Source of the DNA: JBAXTE01 sp037130365
Lineage (GTDB): Bacteria > Bacteroidota > Bacteroidia > Bacteroidales > WCHB1-69
NCBI GenBank assembly: GCA_037130365.1
Contig: JBAXTE010000004.1
Location: 62,001 to 126,000 of the forward strand
DNA: 64,000 nt
Direction of reading: 5' to 3'
Both the position numbers and the translations under genes were made by a program. This document shows, piece after piece, positions 36,244-45,183 of the stretch. The notes below the pieces were generated by a model. It saw only the letters and a program-made list of their open reading frames with translations, had not been told where the DNA came from and did no database searches. How positions within the stretch are numbered: position 1 is the first letter of the stretch; each line of letters begins with the position of its first letter.

Positions 36244-36331
36244 ATTGACGGAAATCAATTAAATACCGTCAGAAGAATGATGGAAATCAATTAAATACCG
36301 TCAGTAGATTGACGGAAATCAATTTATTTGT
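36244..36331 (+). repeat. 32-bp tandem repeat, about 2.7 copies
   Basis: The unit ATTGACGGAAATCAATTAAATACCGTCAGAAG begins at 36244, 36276 and 36308, with few changes between copies (first two described as TTGACGGAAATCAATT then AAATACCGTCA). Each unit holds the inverted pair TGACGG / CCGTCA. It lies between the folB promoter and the WG-repeat gene, in a 359-base gap with no other feature. Confidence 0.75.
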
Positions 36332-36476
36332 TGTTTTTGCTAATTAATTAAATAAATGGTTTAATCTTTTTTAGGTATCAAAGAACCTTTTTTGTAAGTT
36401 TGAAGTAATTAATACCAAATTATTAGATTATCCTTAATTAATGAAGCCATTTGATCTTAATTTATAAATTGAGCCC

Positions 36477-37685
36477 ATGAAAACAACACTAAAACTTTTG
36501 ATTATCGGATTGATTATCCTTTTCAATTCTTGCACATCTAGCCTGTTTACGAAGAAACGACCCGTAGAACTCTATCTGTTTACGGAAAATGATAAATGGG
36601 GTTATATGGATAAAAATGGCAAGGTAAAGATTAAACCAATTTATGATGGATGTTGCTTTAGTATAAATTATAGTGAACAAGTGTGCACCCAAAATTTCAC
36701 AAACTCCAGTCCCTATTGTGTTATTAAAAAAGGAGACAAATTTGGGATGATCAATGCTAAGGGGAACGAAATCATTCCATTCCAATATGACGATATTGGT
36801 TATAACTCTTCTGACTCTCTTTTTAAAGTTAAAAGCAACGATAAATGGGGAGTAATTGATACCCACAATAATCTCATATTTCCTTTTGTTTTTAATGATA
36901 AATATGACTTGAAATTATACAATGAATTTGGTTATGGGAAAATCAAAGATGTGGTCTATAAATTGGATTGCAAAACCAAAGAGATGACCCCGACAAAATA
37001 CTCTGGAGTTATATGGTGTGATGAAGATCTCTCCGAAGTGAAAGTGGATGGGAAATATGGCTTTATGAACAAAAAAGGAGAGTTGGTCATTCAACCGATT
37101 TACCAAAATGCATCGCAGTTTGAAGAAGGGTTAGCCGCAGTTCAGCTAGATGGCAAGTGGGGGTTTATAGATACGTTGGGGAACATGGTGATCAAACCTC
37201 AATTTGATGATGTTAGGCCTTTTCGAGGTGGTAATACAAAATATGCAGTTTTTCAAATAGATGAAAAATATGGAGCGATTGACAGGAAAGGAAATTTTGT
37301 CATTAAACCTGTATATGATGGTATATATGATGTCTCTGATACTGACTCTCCGGAAGTCTTGTTAGCAGCGTGTCTTAAAAATGATAAAGGCCAGTATCGT
37401 TGGGGATTAATAAACCAAAAAGAAGAGTGGCTATTGGCAAATGAATATCAATATTTATATTGTGATAATCATAATGTTACCGCTAAAAATGGTGGCGGAT
37501 TGTATGGTGTTTTCAAACTGAAATCAAAAAAGATCATCATTCCGTTCGAATATGAGTCAATAGATTATTACCACGATGATGGGTTGACCCTTTTCCAAAA
37601 AAAAGATTCAGCATCCGGCAAATCGTACTTTGGCTATTTTGATATAAACGGCAAAGTAATCTGGCGTCAGAAAACCGAAGAATAA
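36477..37685 (+). CDS. WG-repeat lipoprotein
   Basis: A 402-residue protein with a lipoprotein signal (lipobox NSCTSS, Cys about residue 19). Nine or so WG-type repeats follow, built on K-W-G-[YFV]-[IM]-[DN]-x-x-G-x-x-[IV]-[IK]-P-x-[YF]-D, for example DKWGYMDKNGKVKIKPIYD, GKYGFMNKKGELVIQP and GKWGFIDTLGNMVIKPQFD. WG repeats form beta-rich surface scaffolds of unknown ligand. It is the first gene of a small accessory region that also carries a broken gene and a vWA protein, and nothing ties their functions together. Confidence 0.85.
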   Translation: MKTTLKLLIIGLIILFNSCTSSLFTKKRPVELYLFTENDKWGYMDKNGKVKIKPIYDGCCFSINYSEQVCTQNFTNSSPYCVIKKGDKFGMINAKGNEIIPFQYDDIGYNSSDSLFKVKSNDKWGVIDTHNNLIFPFVFNDKYDLKLYNEFGYGKIKDVVYKLDCKTKEMTPTKYSGVIWCDEDLSEVKVDGKYGFMNKKGELVIQPIYQNASQFEEGLAAVQLDGKWGFIDTLGNMVIKPQFDDVRPFRGGNTKYAVFQIDEKYGAIDRKGNFVIKPVYDGIYDVSDTDSPEVLLAACLKNDKGQYRWGLINQKEEWLLANEYQYLYCDNHNVTAKNGGGLYGVFKLKSKKIIIPFEYESIDYYHDDGLTLFQKKDSASGKSYFGYFDINGKVIWRQKTEE

Positions 37686-37750
37686 AAGTGAACCGAAATT
37701 TTGGCACAGTTTTGTCTATGCTTCGGCATCAATCATAAAACTATATTATT

Positions 37751-38109
37751 ATGAAAAAACTATACATCATACTGTTGCTTGTCTCGATTTGCGCGATGGC
37801 CAAAGCACAAGGCAAATTATAAGGAAAAATCACCGACGGAAAGGAGCCGATTCCGTATGCAAATATTGTGGTTGTCCAAGGGAGTAAACAAATCAATTCT
37901 TGCCTTTCGGATTTGGATGGAACTATTTCATGAATCCTATTCCGCCCGGAAAATATAATGTGAAAGTTTCTTTGGCTGGTTATAGAACTACAAAAATTAC
38001 TGGATTTGAGATTAAAAATGATAAAATTTCTTTTTATGATTTAATATTAAAAACCACAACAATTGAACAAGATACTATTATTCCATACCAAAAACCAATA
38101 ATTTACTAA
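37751..38109 (+). pseudogene. Broken duplicate of the start of the following carboxypeptidase-regulatory-domain gene
   Basis: The reading MKKLYIILLLVSICAMAKAQGKL stops at a TAA where the intact paralogue has an AAA codon. The frame then continues in register with the paralogue (ITDGKEPIPYANI, VVQGSKQ) until a one-base loss near 37920 shifts it. From there the other frame gives IPPGKYNVKVSLAGYRTTKI before a natural-looking end. Both lesions can be seen by laying it over 38150-38450, including the shared upstream ATTATTATG context. It is most simply a decayed tandem copy of the signal peptide plus regulatory domain. Confidence 0.8.
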
Positions 38110-38149
38110 ATTGAATGTTCTCGCTGTAAAATCAAAAATAAATATTATT

Positions 38150-40093
38150 ATGAAAAAACTATACATCGTACTGTTGTTTGTCTCGATTTGCGGGATGGCG
38201 AATGCACAAGGCACTTTAAAAGGGAAAATCACCGACGGAAAAGAGCCGATTCCGTATGCTAATATCATTATTGTCCAAGGTGGAAAGCAGTTTGGGGGTG
38301 CCCAATCCGATATGGATGGAAACTATACCATTAAACCGATTCCTCCTGGGAGGTACGATATTAAAGCAAGTTTCGTAGGATATGCAAAAGTAACGATTAC
38401 GGATGTTCAAATTAGTAATGATAGAATTACTTATCTTGATATCCAACTGGTTGCTAAAACTGAAAAACTCTCTGCTGTTGAAGTTAGATGGACAAAACCA
38501 TTAATTGTGAAAGATGCAAGTGCTTCAACGGTAACAATGTCTTCATCAGAAATAAGTATAATGCCAGGTCGTTCTGCGGCTGCAGTAGGAACAAGTATGG
38601 CTGGATATGCTTCAACATCTAGAGCTGCGGATGGTTCATCTTCAAAAGGGGACAAGATGTTTTCAGCTATTGCAGTTCCTGTAGATCCAAAGTTCGCACA
38701 TCTGCTTACTGCTGGCGAAGTCAACGATTTTACAAAATGGGTTCTTTGGAACGACATTTCTAAAAAAGAGTTATATAATTATGCCAAAGATTGGAACTTG
38801 CTTCCACAACACCGTTTTTGCGTTCAACTCATCAACGAAGCTTCAAATCCTGTTGTGGATGCTTCTGTAACCCTACTTGATAAAAACAAAAAAGTAGTTT
38901 GGGAAACCAAAACAGACAATACAGGAAAGGCTGAAATGTGGAGCAAACTTTTCACTTCAGTATCAATTGATATTGGTAAATATTCAATAGAAATAAAATA
39001 CCTTGGAGAAAAACACACTATAACTAAAGCCATTCCATTCAGTAAAGGAGTAAACATACTTAAACTTCCGGTTGCATGTAACTATTCCAACAATGTGGAT
39101 GTGATGTTTGTTGTCGATGAAACTGGCTCTATGGCTGATGAAATCAAATATTTAAAAGCAGAGTTGTTGGATATTATCACCAATGTGAAAAAACGGGACT
39201 CCTCGTTAGCAATAAATCTTGGATCCGTATTTTATCGTGATAAAGGTGATTCATATCTTACACAAACTTCCGATTTTAGTAGTGATATACTAAAAACCAT
39301 TGATTTTATAAATAAGCAAGATGCTGGTGGTGGTGGTGATTACGAAGAAGCGGTTGAAGAAGCTTTAGATCAAGCGATAACCAAATGCAATTGGAGTGCT
39401 GATGCACGAACTCGAATCCTTTTTTTGGTTTTAGATGCTCCACCCCATGCAAAACCTGAAGTTATTACCAAACTTTCCACGCTAATTACTCTTGCAGCCG
39501 AAAAAGGAATACGAATCATCCCAATTACTTGTAGTGGCGTGAGCAAAAGTACCGAATACCTTTTACGTTCTATGGCACTTTCCACAAATGGTACTTATAC
39601 CTTTCTTACCGACGATAGCGGAATAGGTGATTCTCATATCAAACCAACAACCGACAGTTACAAAGTGGAATTACTCAACGATTTAATAATTAGATTATTT
39701 ACCCAATATACTACTATTCCAATATGTAACAAACCTATTGTGTTTTCTCCTGCGGAATTAATTCCCGACACTTCGTTTTTAGCAATTCAACCAGATACAC
39801 TGAAATCTGCCGATACTACTCGTACCGAAGTTAAACCAAAGGTGGAGGTTAAACCATTGTGGAAATGTTTTCCAAATCCAACTGGAGGTGCTCTAACTGT
39901 TGAAATCACTGGATCAATTGTTGACTTATTTATCACAGATAATGCTGGAAAAATTCTTGAAAAAGTTGCAACAAGCAACACTACAAGCATTTACAACCTT
40001 GATTTAAGCAATTATCCAAACGGAATTTATTTTTTACGCTATTACTACGGAAAAGATCAATCGGTAACCGCTAAGATTATATTGACTAGATAA
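38150..40093 (+). CDS. Secreted protein with carboxypeptidase-regulatory-like domain, vWA domain and T9SS type A sorting domain
   Basis: About 647 residues. A signal peptide (1-20, ending MANAQ) leads to a CarboxypepD_reg-like beta-sandwich (about 21-110, GKITDGKEPIPYANIIIVQ, IPPGRYDIKASFVGY). A linker and a second beta domain follow (about 220-310). A vWA domain (about 320-530) has the metal site DETGSM and DAPPH. The C-terminal T9SS type A domain (FPNPTGG to the end) directs export. The frame extends 13 codons upstream, but the signal peptide fixes the ATG at 38150. vWA domains usually bind proteins or matrix; the ligand here is unknown. A decayed partial copy lies just upstream. Confidence 0.87.
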   Translation: MKKLYIVLLFVSICGMANAQGTLKGKITDGKEPIPYANIIIVQGGKQFGGAQSDMDGNYTIKPIPPGRYDIKASFVGYAKVTITDVQISNDRITYLDIQLVAKTEKLSAVEVRWTKPLIVKDASASTVTMSSSEISIMPGRSAAAVGTSMAGYASTSRAADGSSSKGDKMFSAIAVPVDPKFAHLLTAGEVNDFTKWVLWNDISKKELYNYAKDWNLLPQHRFCVQLINEASNPVVDASVTLLDKNKKVVWETKTDNTGKAEMWSKLFTSVSIDIGKYSIEIKYLGEKHTITKAIPFSKGVNILKLPVACNYSNNVDVMFVVDETGSMADEIKYLKAELLDIITNVKKRDSSLAINLGSVFYRDKGDSYLTQTSDFSSDILKTIDFINKQDAGGGGDYEEAVEEALDQAITKCNWSADARTRILFLVLDAPPHAKPEVITKLSTLITLAAEKGIRIIPITCSGVSKSTEYLLRSMALSTNGTYTFLTDDSGIGDSHIKPTTDSYKVELLNDLIIRLFTQYTTIPICNKPIVFSPAELIPDTSFLAIQPDTLKSADTTRTEVKPKVEVKPLWKCFPNPTGGALTVEITGSIVDLFITDNAGKILEKVATSNTTSIYNLDLSNYPNGIYFLRYYYGKDQSVTAKIILTR

Positions 40094-40169
40094 TTCAGAG
40101 TCAATGAAATTTACAATACAATTGATTTGAACATAATAGTAGTTCAGAAAACTCTTAAAATTAAAAAAC

Positions 40170-40206
40170 AAAAAGAGATTCCCAGCAAATGAGAATCTCT
40201 TTTATT
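40170..40206. terminator. Terminator between the vWA gene and glyQS
   Basis: AAAGAGATTC and GAATCTCTTT pair around the loop CCAGCAAATGA, with A runs before and T runs after. It can terminate both convergent genes. Confidence 0.8.
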
Positions 40207-40247
40207 ATTTTTATAAAGTAGTTAACGTTTTCCGTCAAATACTTATG

Positions 40248-41789
40248 TTACATTTTAGTAGGTTTATATTGATTTAACTTTAATCGTTTAGCAATAATTT
40301 GATTCAAATCGGCAATTGCAACTCGGTCTTGTTCCATGGTATCGCGGTCGCGGATGGTTACCGTGTTATCTTCCAAGGTCTGATGATCAACCGTTACACA
40401 ATAGGGAGTTCCAATAGCATCCTGACGACGATAACGACGGCCAATAGCATCTTTTTCATCGTACTGACAAGTGAAATCCAGTTTCAATTCATCCATTATT
40501 TCTCTAGCTTTTTCGGGCATACCATCTTTTTTAACCAATGGCAAAATGGCCACTTTGTATGGCGAAAGTACTGGTGGAATATTCAATACGGTTCTAATTG
40601 AACCATCTTCCAAAGTCTCTTCGTTGAAAGCACTGCTGAAAATGGCTAAGAACATACGATCCAAGCCAATAGACGTTTCAACAACATAAGGGACATAGCT
40701 TTCGTTGGTCTCTGTGTCGAAGAATTGTAGTTTTTTACCTGAGAATTTTGAATGAGCAGTTAAATCAAAGTCGGTACGAGAATGGATTCCTTCCAGTTCC
40801 TTAAATCCAAATGGAAATTCAAATTCAATATCAGTAGCTGCATTGGCATAATGAGCTAGTTTTTCGTGATCGTGGAAACGGTATTTCGCAGGACTTGTGC
40901 CTAACGATTCGTGCCATTTAATCCGTTCCGCTTTCCAGTAATTAAACCATGTCATTTCATCGCCTGGTTTTACAAAAAATTGCATCTCCATTTGTTCAAA
41001 TTCACGCATACGGAAGATAAACTGGCGAGCTACAATCTCGTTACGAAAAGCTTTTCCGGTTTGAGCAATTCCAAAAGGCAATTTTAAGCGACTGCTTTTC
41101 ATTACATTCAAGAAGTTCACAAAAATTCCTTGAGCAGTTTCGGGACGAAGATAAATAGTATCGGCACCTTCCGCCATAGAACCCATTTGAGTTGAAAACA
41201 TAAGATTGAATTGACGAACATCAGTCCAATTACGCGAACCCGAAACTGGACAAACAATACCCAACTCTTCGATGAGTGCTTTAACGGCTACAAAATCTTC
41301 TTTGGTCAGATATTCATTCATCCGACTACGAATATCGTCGATTTTATGTTGATTTTCGACCACGCGTGGGTTGGTTTCGCAGAACATTTTTGCATCAAAG
41401 GTTTCGCCAAAGCGTTTCGCTGCTTTTTCAACCTCTTTCGTGATTTTATCTTCAATTTTTGCAATGTGATCTTCTAAAAGTACATCGGCGCGGTATCTTT
41501 TCTTTGAATCTTTATTGTCAATTAATGGATCGCTAAATGCATCTACGTGACCTGATGCTTTCCAAGTAGTTGGGTGCATAAAGATAGCGGCATCGATACC
41601 TACAATGTTTTCGTGGTATTGAACCATGGCTTTCCACCAGTATTCGCGAATGTTTTTCTTGAGTTCAACTCCATTTTGACCATAATCGTAAACAGCACTT
41701 AATCCATCATAAATTTCACTCGATGGAAATATAAAACCATACTCTTTGGCATGGGAGATTATTTTTTTAAATAGTTCTTCGTTGTTCAT
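40248..41789 (-). CDS. glyQS: Glycyl-tRNA synthetase (homodimeric type)
   Basis: This class II synthetase charges tRNA-Gly. The 513 residues show the N-terminal ELFKKIISHAKEYGFIFPSSEIYDG, motif 2 region FRNEIVARQFIFRMREFEQME, HSRTDFDLTAHSKFSG, YVPYVVETSIGLDRMFLA (motif 3), and the C-terminal anticodon-binding domain from PYKVAILPLVKKDG. It is the eukaryote/Firmicutes-like dimeric form, not the alpha2-beta2 enzyme, as is usual in this phylum. A TAATTTTG box lies 18-25 bases upstream of the ATG. Confidence 0.95.
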   Translation of the reverse strand: MNNEELFKKIISHAKEYGFIFPSSEIYDGLSAVYDYGQNGVELKKNIREYWWKAMVQYHENIVGIDAAIFMHPTTWKASGHVDAFSDPLIDNKDSKKRYRADVLLEDHIAKIEDKITKEVEKAAKRFGETFDAKMFCETNPRVVENQHKIDDIRSRMNEYLTKEDFVAVKALIEELGIVCPVSGSRNWTDVRQFNLMFSTQMGSMAEGADTIYLRPETAQGIFVNFLNVMKSSRLKLPFGIAQTGKAFRNEIVARQFIFRMREFEQMEMQFFVKPGDEMTWFNYWKAERIKWHESLGTSPAKYRFHDHEKLAHYANAATDIEFEFPFGFKELEGIHSRTDFDLTAHSKFSGKKLQFFDTETNESYVPYVVETSIGLDRMFLAIFSSAFNEETLEDGSIRTVLNIPPVLSPYKVAILPLVKKDGMPEKAREIMDELKLDFTCQYDEKDAIGRRYRRQDAIGTPYCVTVDHQTLEDNTVTIRDRDTMEQDRVAIADLNQIIAKRLKLNQYKPTKM

Positions 41790-41806
41790 TGGTTATAAAT
41801 TTTGTC

Positions 41807-41814
41807 CAAAATTA
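41807..41814 (-). promoter_or_regulatory. -7 promoter box (TAATTTTG) for glyQS
   Basis: An exact TAnnTTTG match on the minus strand. The nearest TTTG lies only 14 bases further upstream, which is shorter than usual, so confidence is moderate. Confidence 0.45.
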
Positions 41815-41915
41815 CGAAAAATTATTCACAAAGTTTGTATCGTAAATTGGCAAAAAGATTACGAGAGTGGGAGAGTAGCTCAAATACCGATGAAAAAAGT
41901 TAATGACATGTTAAA

Positions 41916-41950
41916 TTTTGTTAGTTATGAACCTAAGTTCATTACCTTTG
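41916..41950 (+). promoter_or_regulatory. Promoter for the DUF134 operon (TTTTG-N22-TACCTTTG)
   Basis: TTTTG at 41916-41920 and TACCTTTG at 41943-41950 match the consensus with a 22-base spacer. The predicted leader before the ATG at 41967 is about 10 bases. The box also shows that a longer frame starting at 41746 is not the gene. Confidence 0.6.
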
Positions 41951-41966
41951 CCGAAAACAAACAAAT

Positions 41967-42380
41967 ATGCCACGTCCATTTCGCAATAGAAAAATTTGTC
42001 AACCACCACAAATGGCGGGATTTAAACCATTTGGGATGCCTCGATGCAAGAGCGAAAGCATTGATTTACAGTTTGACGAATTTGAAAGTTTAAAATTGGT
42101 GATGTACGAAAAGCTGTCGCAAGATGAGGCTGCTGAAAAGATGAATGTTTCGCGACCAACATTAACCCGTGTTTACAACCGAGGGCTCGAGAAAATTGCG
42201 AAAGCATTTGTGGAAGGACTTTCCATTGAATTTGCAGGAGGGAATGTAGAGTTTGAGCAGGAATGGTTTCGATGCAAAAAATGTTTTAAGTTGATTGCCG
42301 GATTGGAAAATCATGAACGATGTGGTAATTGCCAATCTTTTGGGAAAAATGAATTAATGAATATAAACGAAAAAAAATGA
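41967..42380 (+). CDS. DUF134 family helix-turn-helix protein
   Basis: A 137-residue DNA-binding protein. It opens MPRPFRNRKICQPPQMAGFKP, shortened here to the recognisable GFKPFGMPRC, and has a sigma-70 region 4-like HTH, LSQDEAAEKMNVSRPTLTRVY. A C-terminal Cys ribbon (CKKCFKLIAGLENHERCGNC) could bind metal. DUF134 proteins are often next to NifX/NifB-like dinitrogenase-cofactor proteins, and one lies two genes downstream here. A role as regulator of the operon is inferred. The stop overlaps the next ATG by 4 bases. Confidence 0.85.
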   Translation: MPRPFRNRKICQPPQMAGFKPFGMPRCKSESIDLQFDEFESLKLVMYEKLSQDEAAEKMNVSRPTLTRVYNRGLEKIAKAFVEGLSIEFAGGNVEFEQEWFRCKKCFKLIAGLENHERCGNCQSFGKNELMNINEKK

Positions 42381-43558
42381 ACACAAAAAACTCAGGATTT
42401 AACACCAAGCTAATACATGCAGGTGAAATTGATGATCAATTTGGATCAGCAACAGTTCCAATTTATCAAACCTCAACATTCTCTTTTAAAACCGCCGAAG
42501 AAGGCGCCAAATGTTTTGCGGGTGAAAGCAAAGGATATATTTATACCCGTATTAACAATCCAACCATTGATGCTTTAGAACGTCAAATTGCTGACTTGGA
42601 AAACGGATTTGGTGGCATTGCCGTGAGTTCTGGAATGGCTGCCGTAAATGTTATTTATCAGGCACTTTTGGCTTCTGGAGATCACATGGTGAGTACGGAT
42701 GCCGTATATGGTCCCTCGCGTGCAATTATGGAAAATCATTATCCAAAATACGGAGTAGAAAGTACCTATATCAATACTACAAACTTAGAAAATATTGAAA
42801 AAGCATTCCGCCCAAACACAAAAGTTTTATATATTGAATCACCTGCAAATCCAACTATGGACATCACCGATATTGAAAAATGTGCCGAAATAGCTCATCG
42901 TCATGGTGCTTTATTGGTGGTTGACAACACATTCAGCAGTCCTTATCTTTTGAAACCATTAGATTTAGGTGCCGATATAGTATTTCATTCGATGACTAAA
43001 TTTATCAACGGACACGCTGATATTGTAGCAGGAATCGTAATTGCCAATGAAGAACAACTCTACAAAAAACTACGTGGAATGATGGTAAGTTTAGGTTGTA
43101 ATATGGATCCTCATCAAGCATACATGGTGCTTCGTGGTGTAAAAACGTTAGGAATTCGTATTGACAGAGCGGTTGAAAATTCACAGAAAATTGCAGAATT
43201 CCTTGAAAATCACCCAAAAGTAGCTTGGATTAAATATCCTGGTTTAAAATCACATCCACAATACGAATTGGCAAAACGTCAGCTAAAAGCTTCTGGGTCA
43301 ATGATTAGTTTTGGACTAAAGGGCGGTTTTGATGCTGCTAAAACATTGATGAATAATGTTCATTTAGCACTTTTAGCCGTTTCGCTAGGTGGAGTAGAAA
43401 CATTAATTCAGCATCCCGCATCGATGACTCACTCAAAAGTGACCAAAGAAGGCAAGCTAAAAGCTGGGATTACCGATGATTTAATACGCTTTGCGGTGGG
43501 CATTGAAGATGTTGAAGACATTATTTTGGATTTAGATAATGCATTGAAAAAAGTATAA
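42377..43558 (+). CDS. Cys/Met metabolism gamma-family PLP enzyme (cystathionine gamma-synthase / methionine gamma-lyase type)
   Basis: A 393-residue fold-type I PLP enzyme. It shows NTKLIHAG, PIYQTSTF, YIYTRINNPT, the Tyr/Gly cofactor loop SSGMAAVN, VDNTFSSPYLL with the PLP Asp, and the Schiff-base Lys in HSMTKFINGHADIV. TLIQHPASMTHS near the C-terminus is the usual substrate-carboxylate region. Methionine gamma-lyases carry a Cys shortly after the VYG segment, and here the sequence is VYGPSRA. Synthase or cystathionine lyase activity is therefore as likely as methionine lyase. It is coupled to DUF134 and 17 bases before the NifX-like gene. Confidence 0.87.
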   Translation: MNTKNSGFNTKLIHAGEIDDQFGSATVPIYQTSTFSFKTAEEGAKCFAGESKGYIYTRINNPTIDALERQIADLENGFGGIAVSSGMAAVNVIYQALLASGDHMVSTDAVYGPSRAIMENHYPKYGVESTYINTTNLENIEKAFRPNTKVLYIESPANPTMDITDIEKCAEIAHRHGALLVVDNTFSSPYLLKPLDLGADIVFHSMTKFINGHADIVAGIVIANEEQLYKKLRGMMVSLGCNMDPHQAYMVLRGVKTLGIRIDRAVENSQKIAEFLENHPKVAWIKYPGLKSHPQYELAKRQLKASGSMISFGLKGGFDAAKTLMNNVHLALLAVSLGGVETLIQHPASMTHSKVTKEGKLKAGITDDLIRFAVGIEDVEDIILDLDNALKKV

Positions 43559-43575
43559 ACAATAAAACAAAAAAA

Positions 43576-43968
43576 ATGAAAATTGCAATTCCATTAAAAC
43601 CAAACAACCAAGTAGATGACCATTTTGGTCACTGCGCGTTTTATAGTATTTTTTCAATCGACCAAAACGGGGAGATAAAAGAAGAAGCGATTATTGAAGC
43701 CGACCAAGGTTGTGGTTGTAAATCAAACATAGCATCCGTCTTAGCCGATGCAGGAGTAAAAGTAATGTTAGCTGGTGGCATAGGCGCAGGTGCAATAAAT
43801 GTACTCAACAATGCCGGAATTGATGTAATTAGAGGTTGTAGCGGCGACGTTACCGCTTTAGTTAAACTATATGCTTCAGGTGAATTAACCGACAGCGGTG
43901 TAAGTTGTGCTAGCCACGATGCGCATCATGCTGAAGAGGGTGGACACCAATGTAGTCACAATCATTAG
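43576..43968 (+). CDS. NifX/NifB C-terminal-like (dinitrogenase iron-molybdenum cofactor family) protein
   Basis: A 130-residue protein of the RNase H-like DiNase_FeMo-co family, with DDHFGHCAFYSIF, GCGCKSNIASVLADAGV, MLAGGIGAGAINVL and GDVTALVKLY. The C-terminal 25 residues are rich in His and Cys (SHDAHHAEEGGHQCSHNH) and probably bind metal. Outside nitrogen fixers, members of this family handle iron or iron-sulfur species. No nif structural genes are in the window. It ends the DUF134 operon and is followed by a strong terminator. Confidence 0.85.
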   Translation: MKIAIPLKPNNQVDDHFGHCAFYSIFSIDQNGEIKEEAIIEADQGCGCKSNIASVLADAGVKVMLAGGIGAGAINVLNNAGIDVIRGCSGDVTALVKLYASGELTDSGVSCASHDAHHAEEGGHQCSHNH

Positions 43969-43985
43969 TATTTATTCTAGAAGAA

Positions 43986-44029
43986 TAAAGGCTGTTTATT
44001 AAGTTAATGAACTTATTAAACAGCCTTTT
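43986..44029 (+). terminator. Terminator after the NifX-like gene
   Basis: AAGGCTGTTTATTAAGTT pairs with AACTTATTAAACAGCCTT (one mismatch) around a short loop and is followed by TTCT. The stem is long and clear. Confidence 0.85.
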
Positions 44030-44164
44030 CTATTCTCTTGATTACAGAATTATGAAAACTCCAAATTCATAATGATTTACAATTGCAAAGAACAATGTAA
44101 ATTTTCTAATTTCCTGATATTTAATTATATAGAGTTGGAATAATCAAAAATATAATTAATTGGG

Positions 44165-45121
44165 CTATTTTTTCACCCCTTTACAGCAAGATTTTGATTT
44201 TTTTTCCAGACTTCTTGTAAAATCACAAAAAAGGATTGACCGTTTATGTTTATCCGAACTATTCAACCAATTTACGTTGTTATATGGATAGTTTCCCTTT
44301 TCAAGGCTATTCATCGAAAAGACATCAAACCCATTCTCTTTTGCAATGTTTTGGGCACGTTGATTTTGCATTATTGCTCCGCCCCAGTAGTTGAAATCCC
44401 AAGTATGAGGAGTCTTAAACCAAGACATCAAATCCATGTTAATGCTCAGATTTGAGGTTTGATTTTTGTAAATTGTCAATCCAGAAGTGGCAAGCGTTAC
44501 ATCAAAATTGTTGTGTGCAAAACCCGTAATTGTGTTTGTGTTATAAGTCTCGGTGTCGGTGTAATGTTGTCCTATTCCCATGTGAAAGTTGAAAAATTGT
44601 TCAGTTTGGTTTGGATCAATCCATTTTCCATTTAGCATCATATAATGGTAGCCCCCTCCTAGGATCTCTGGCCAGGCCATGTTCGATTCGGGTGGATTGA
44701 CTAATGCAAATGAAATATTTCGAGCGGGAGATAACCCAAAAGTAAACGAAACTGACTCGATTGCTCCTTGAGAAATCGTGTCGGGTATATTCCATGTAAG
44801 GGTTGCAGGCAAACTCAAATCAACATAGTGTGACGTTTGCTCTTCAATTAGTTTTATTGTGCCGTTGTGTAAATGAAGTTTAACATCGGAAATAAAGTAC
44901 ATTAATTCATTAACTTCAAAATGATTTCCTGCTTCGTTGATATATTGATTACTGTTCAAAATCAATGAATCAAAACCCATAGAATGGGTAAATTGAATTT
45001 GAATTTTTCCAGAAGTATTTGGAATAATTTCAGGTTCCTGAATCTTTGAATCTTTTTTACAGCTGCTAGTTAAAAATATAAAAAAGAAAAGTGCTACGGC
45101 AATTTTTATTGAAATATTCAT
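44165..45121 (-). CDS. MbnP family lipoprotein
   Basis: A 318-residue protein with a lipoprotein signal (lipobox TSSCKKD, Cys about 21). The beta-rich body has IQIQFTHSMGFDSL, NHFEVNELMYFISDVKLH, FGLSPARN and GGGYHYMMLNGKW, the pattern I associate with MbnP-like proteins. Some of these bind copper through tryptophan-derived ligands made by the MbnH peroxidase. No MbnH gene is in the window, so copper binding is uncertain. The C-terminus carries paired Cys (SCCKG). It is 62 bases upstream of waaA in coordinates but downstream in transcription. Confidence 0.75.
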   Translation of the reverse strand: MNISIKIAVALFFFIFLTSSCKKDSKIQEPEIIPNTSGKIQIQFTHSMGFDSLILNSNQYINEAGNHFEVNELMYFISDVKLHLHNGTIKLIEEQTSHYVDLSLPATLTWNIPDTISQGAIESVSFTFGLSPARNISFALVNPPESNMAWPEILGGGYHYMMLNGKWIDPNQTEQFFNFHMGIGQHYTDTETYNTNTITGFAHNNFDVTLATSGLTIYKNQTSNLSINMDLMSWFKTPHTWDFNYWGGAIMQNQRAQNIAKENGFDVFSMNSLEKGNYPYNNVNWLNSSDKHKRSILFCDFTRSLEKKSKSCCKGVKK

Positions 45122-45183
45122 ACTGTGGTTTGTTTTTTTGCTTTAAACAATTTAAAATTAATATCCGTTTATTTATTTAGGTG

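Noticed and set aside
36244..36331. Possible CRISPR array
   Set aside because: The repeats are directly tandem at 32 bases with no variable spacers, only three units exist, and no cas gene is near.
41746..42093. Plus-strand frame of 115 codons overlapping glyQS and DUF134
   Set aside because: It crosses the glyQS start and the DUF134 promoter and is out of frame with the clear DUF134 gene.
43576..43968. Part of a nitrogen-fixation cluster
   Set aside because: Only the NifX-like domain is present; no nifHDKENB genes occur in the window and the family is common in non-fixers.
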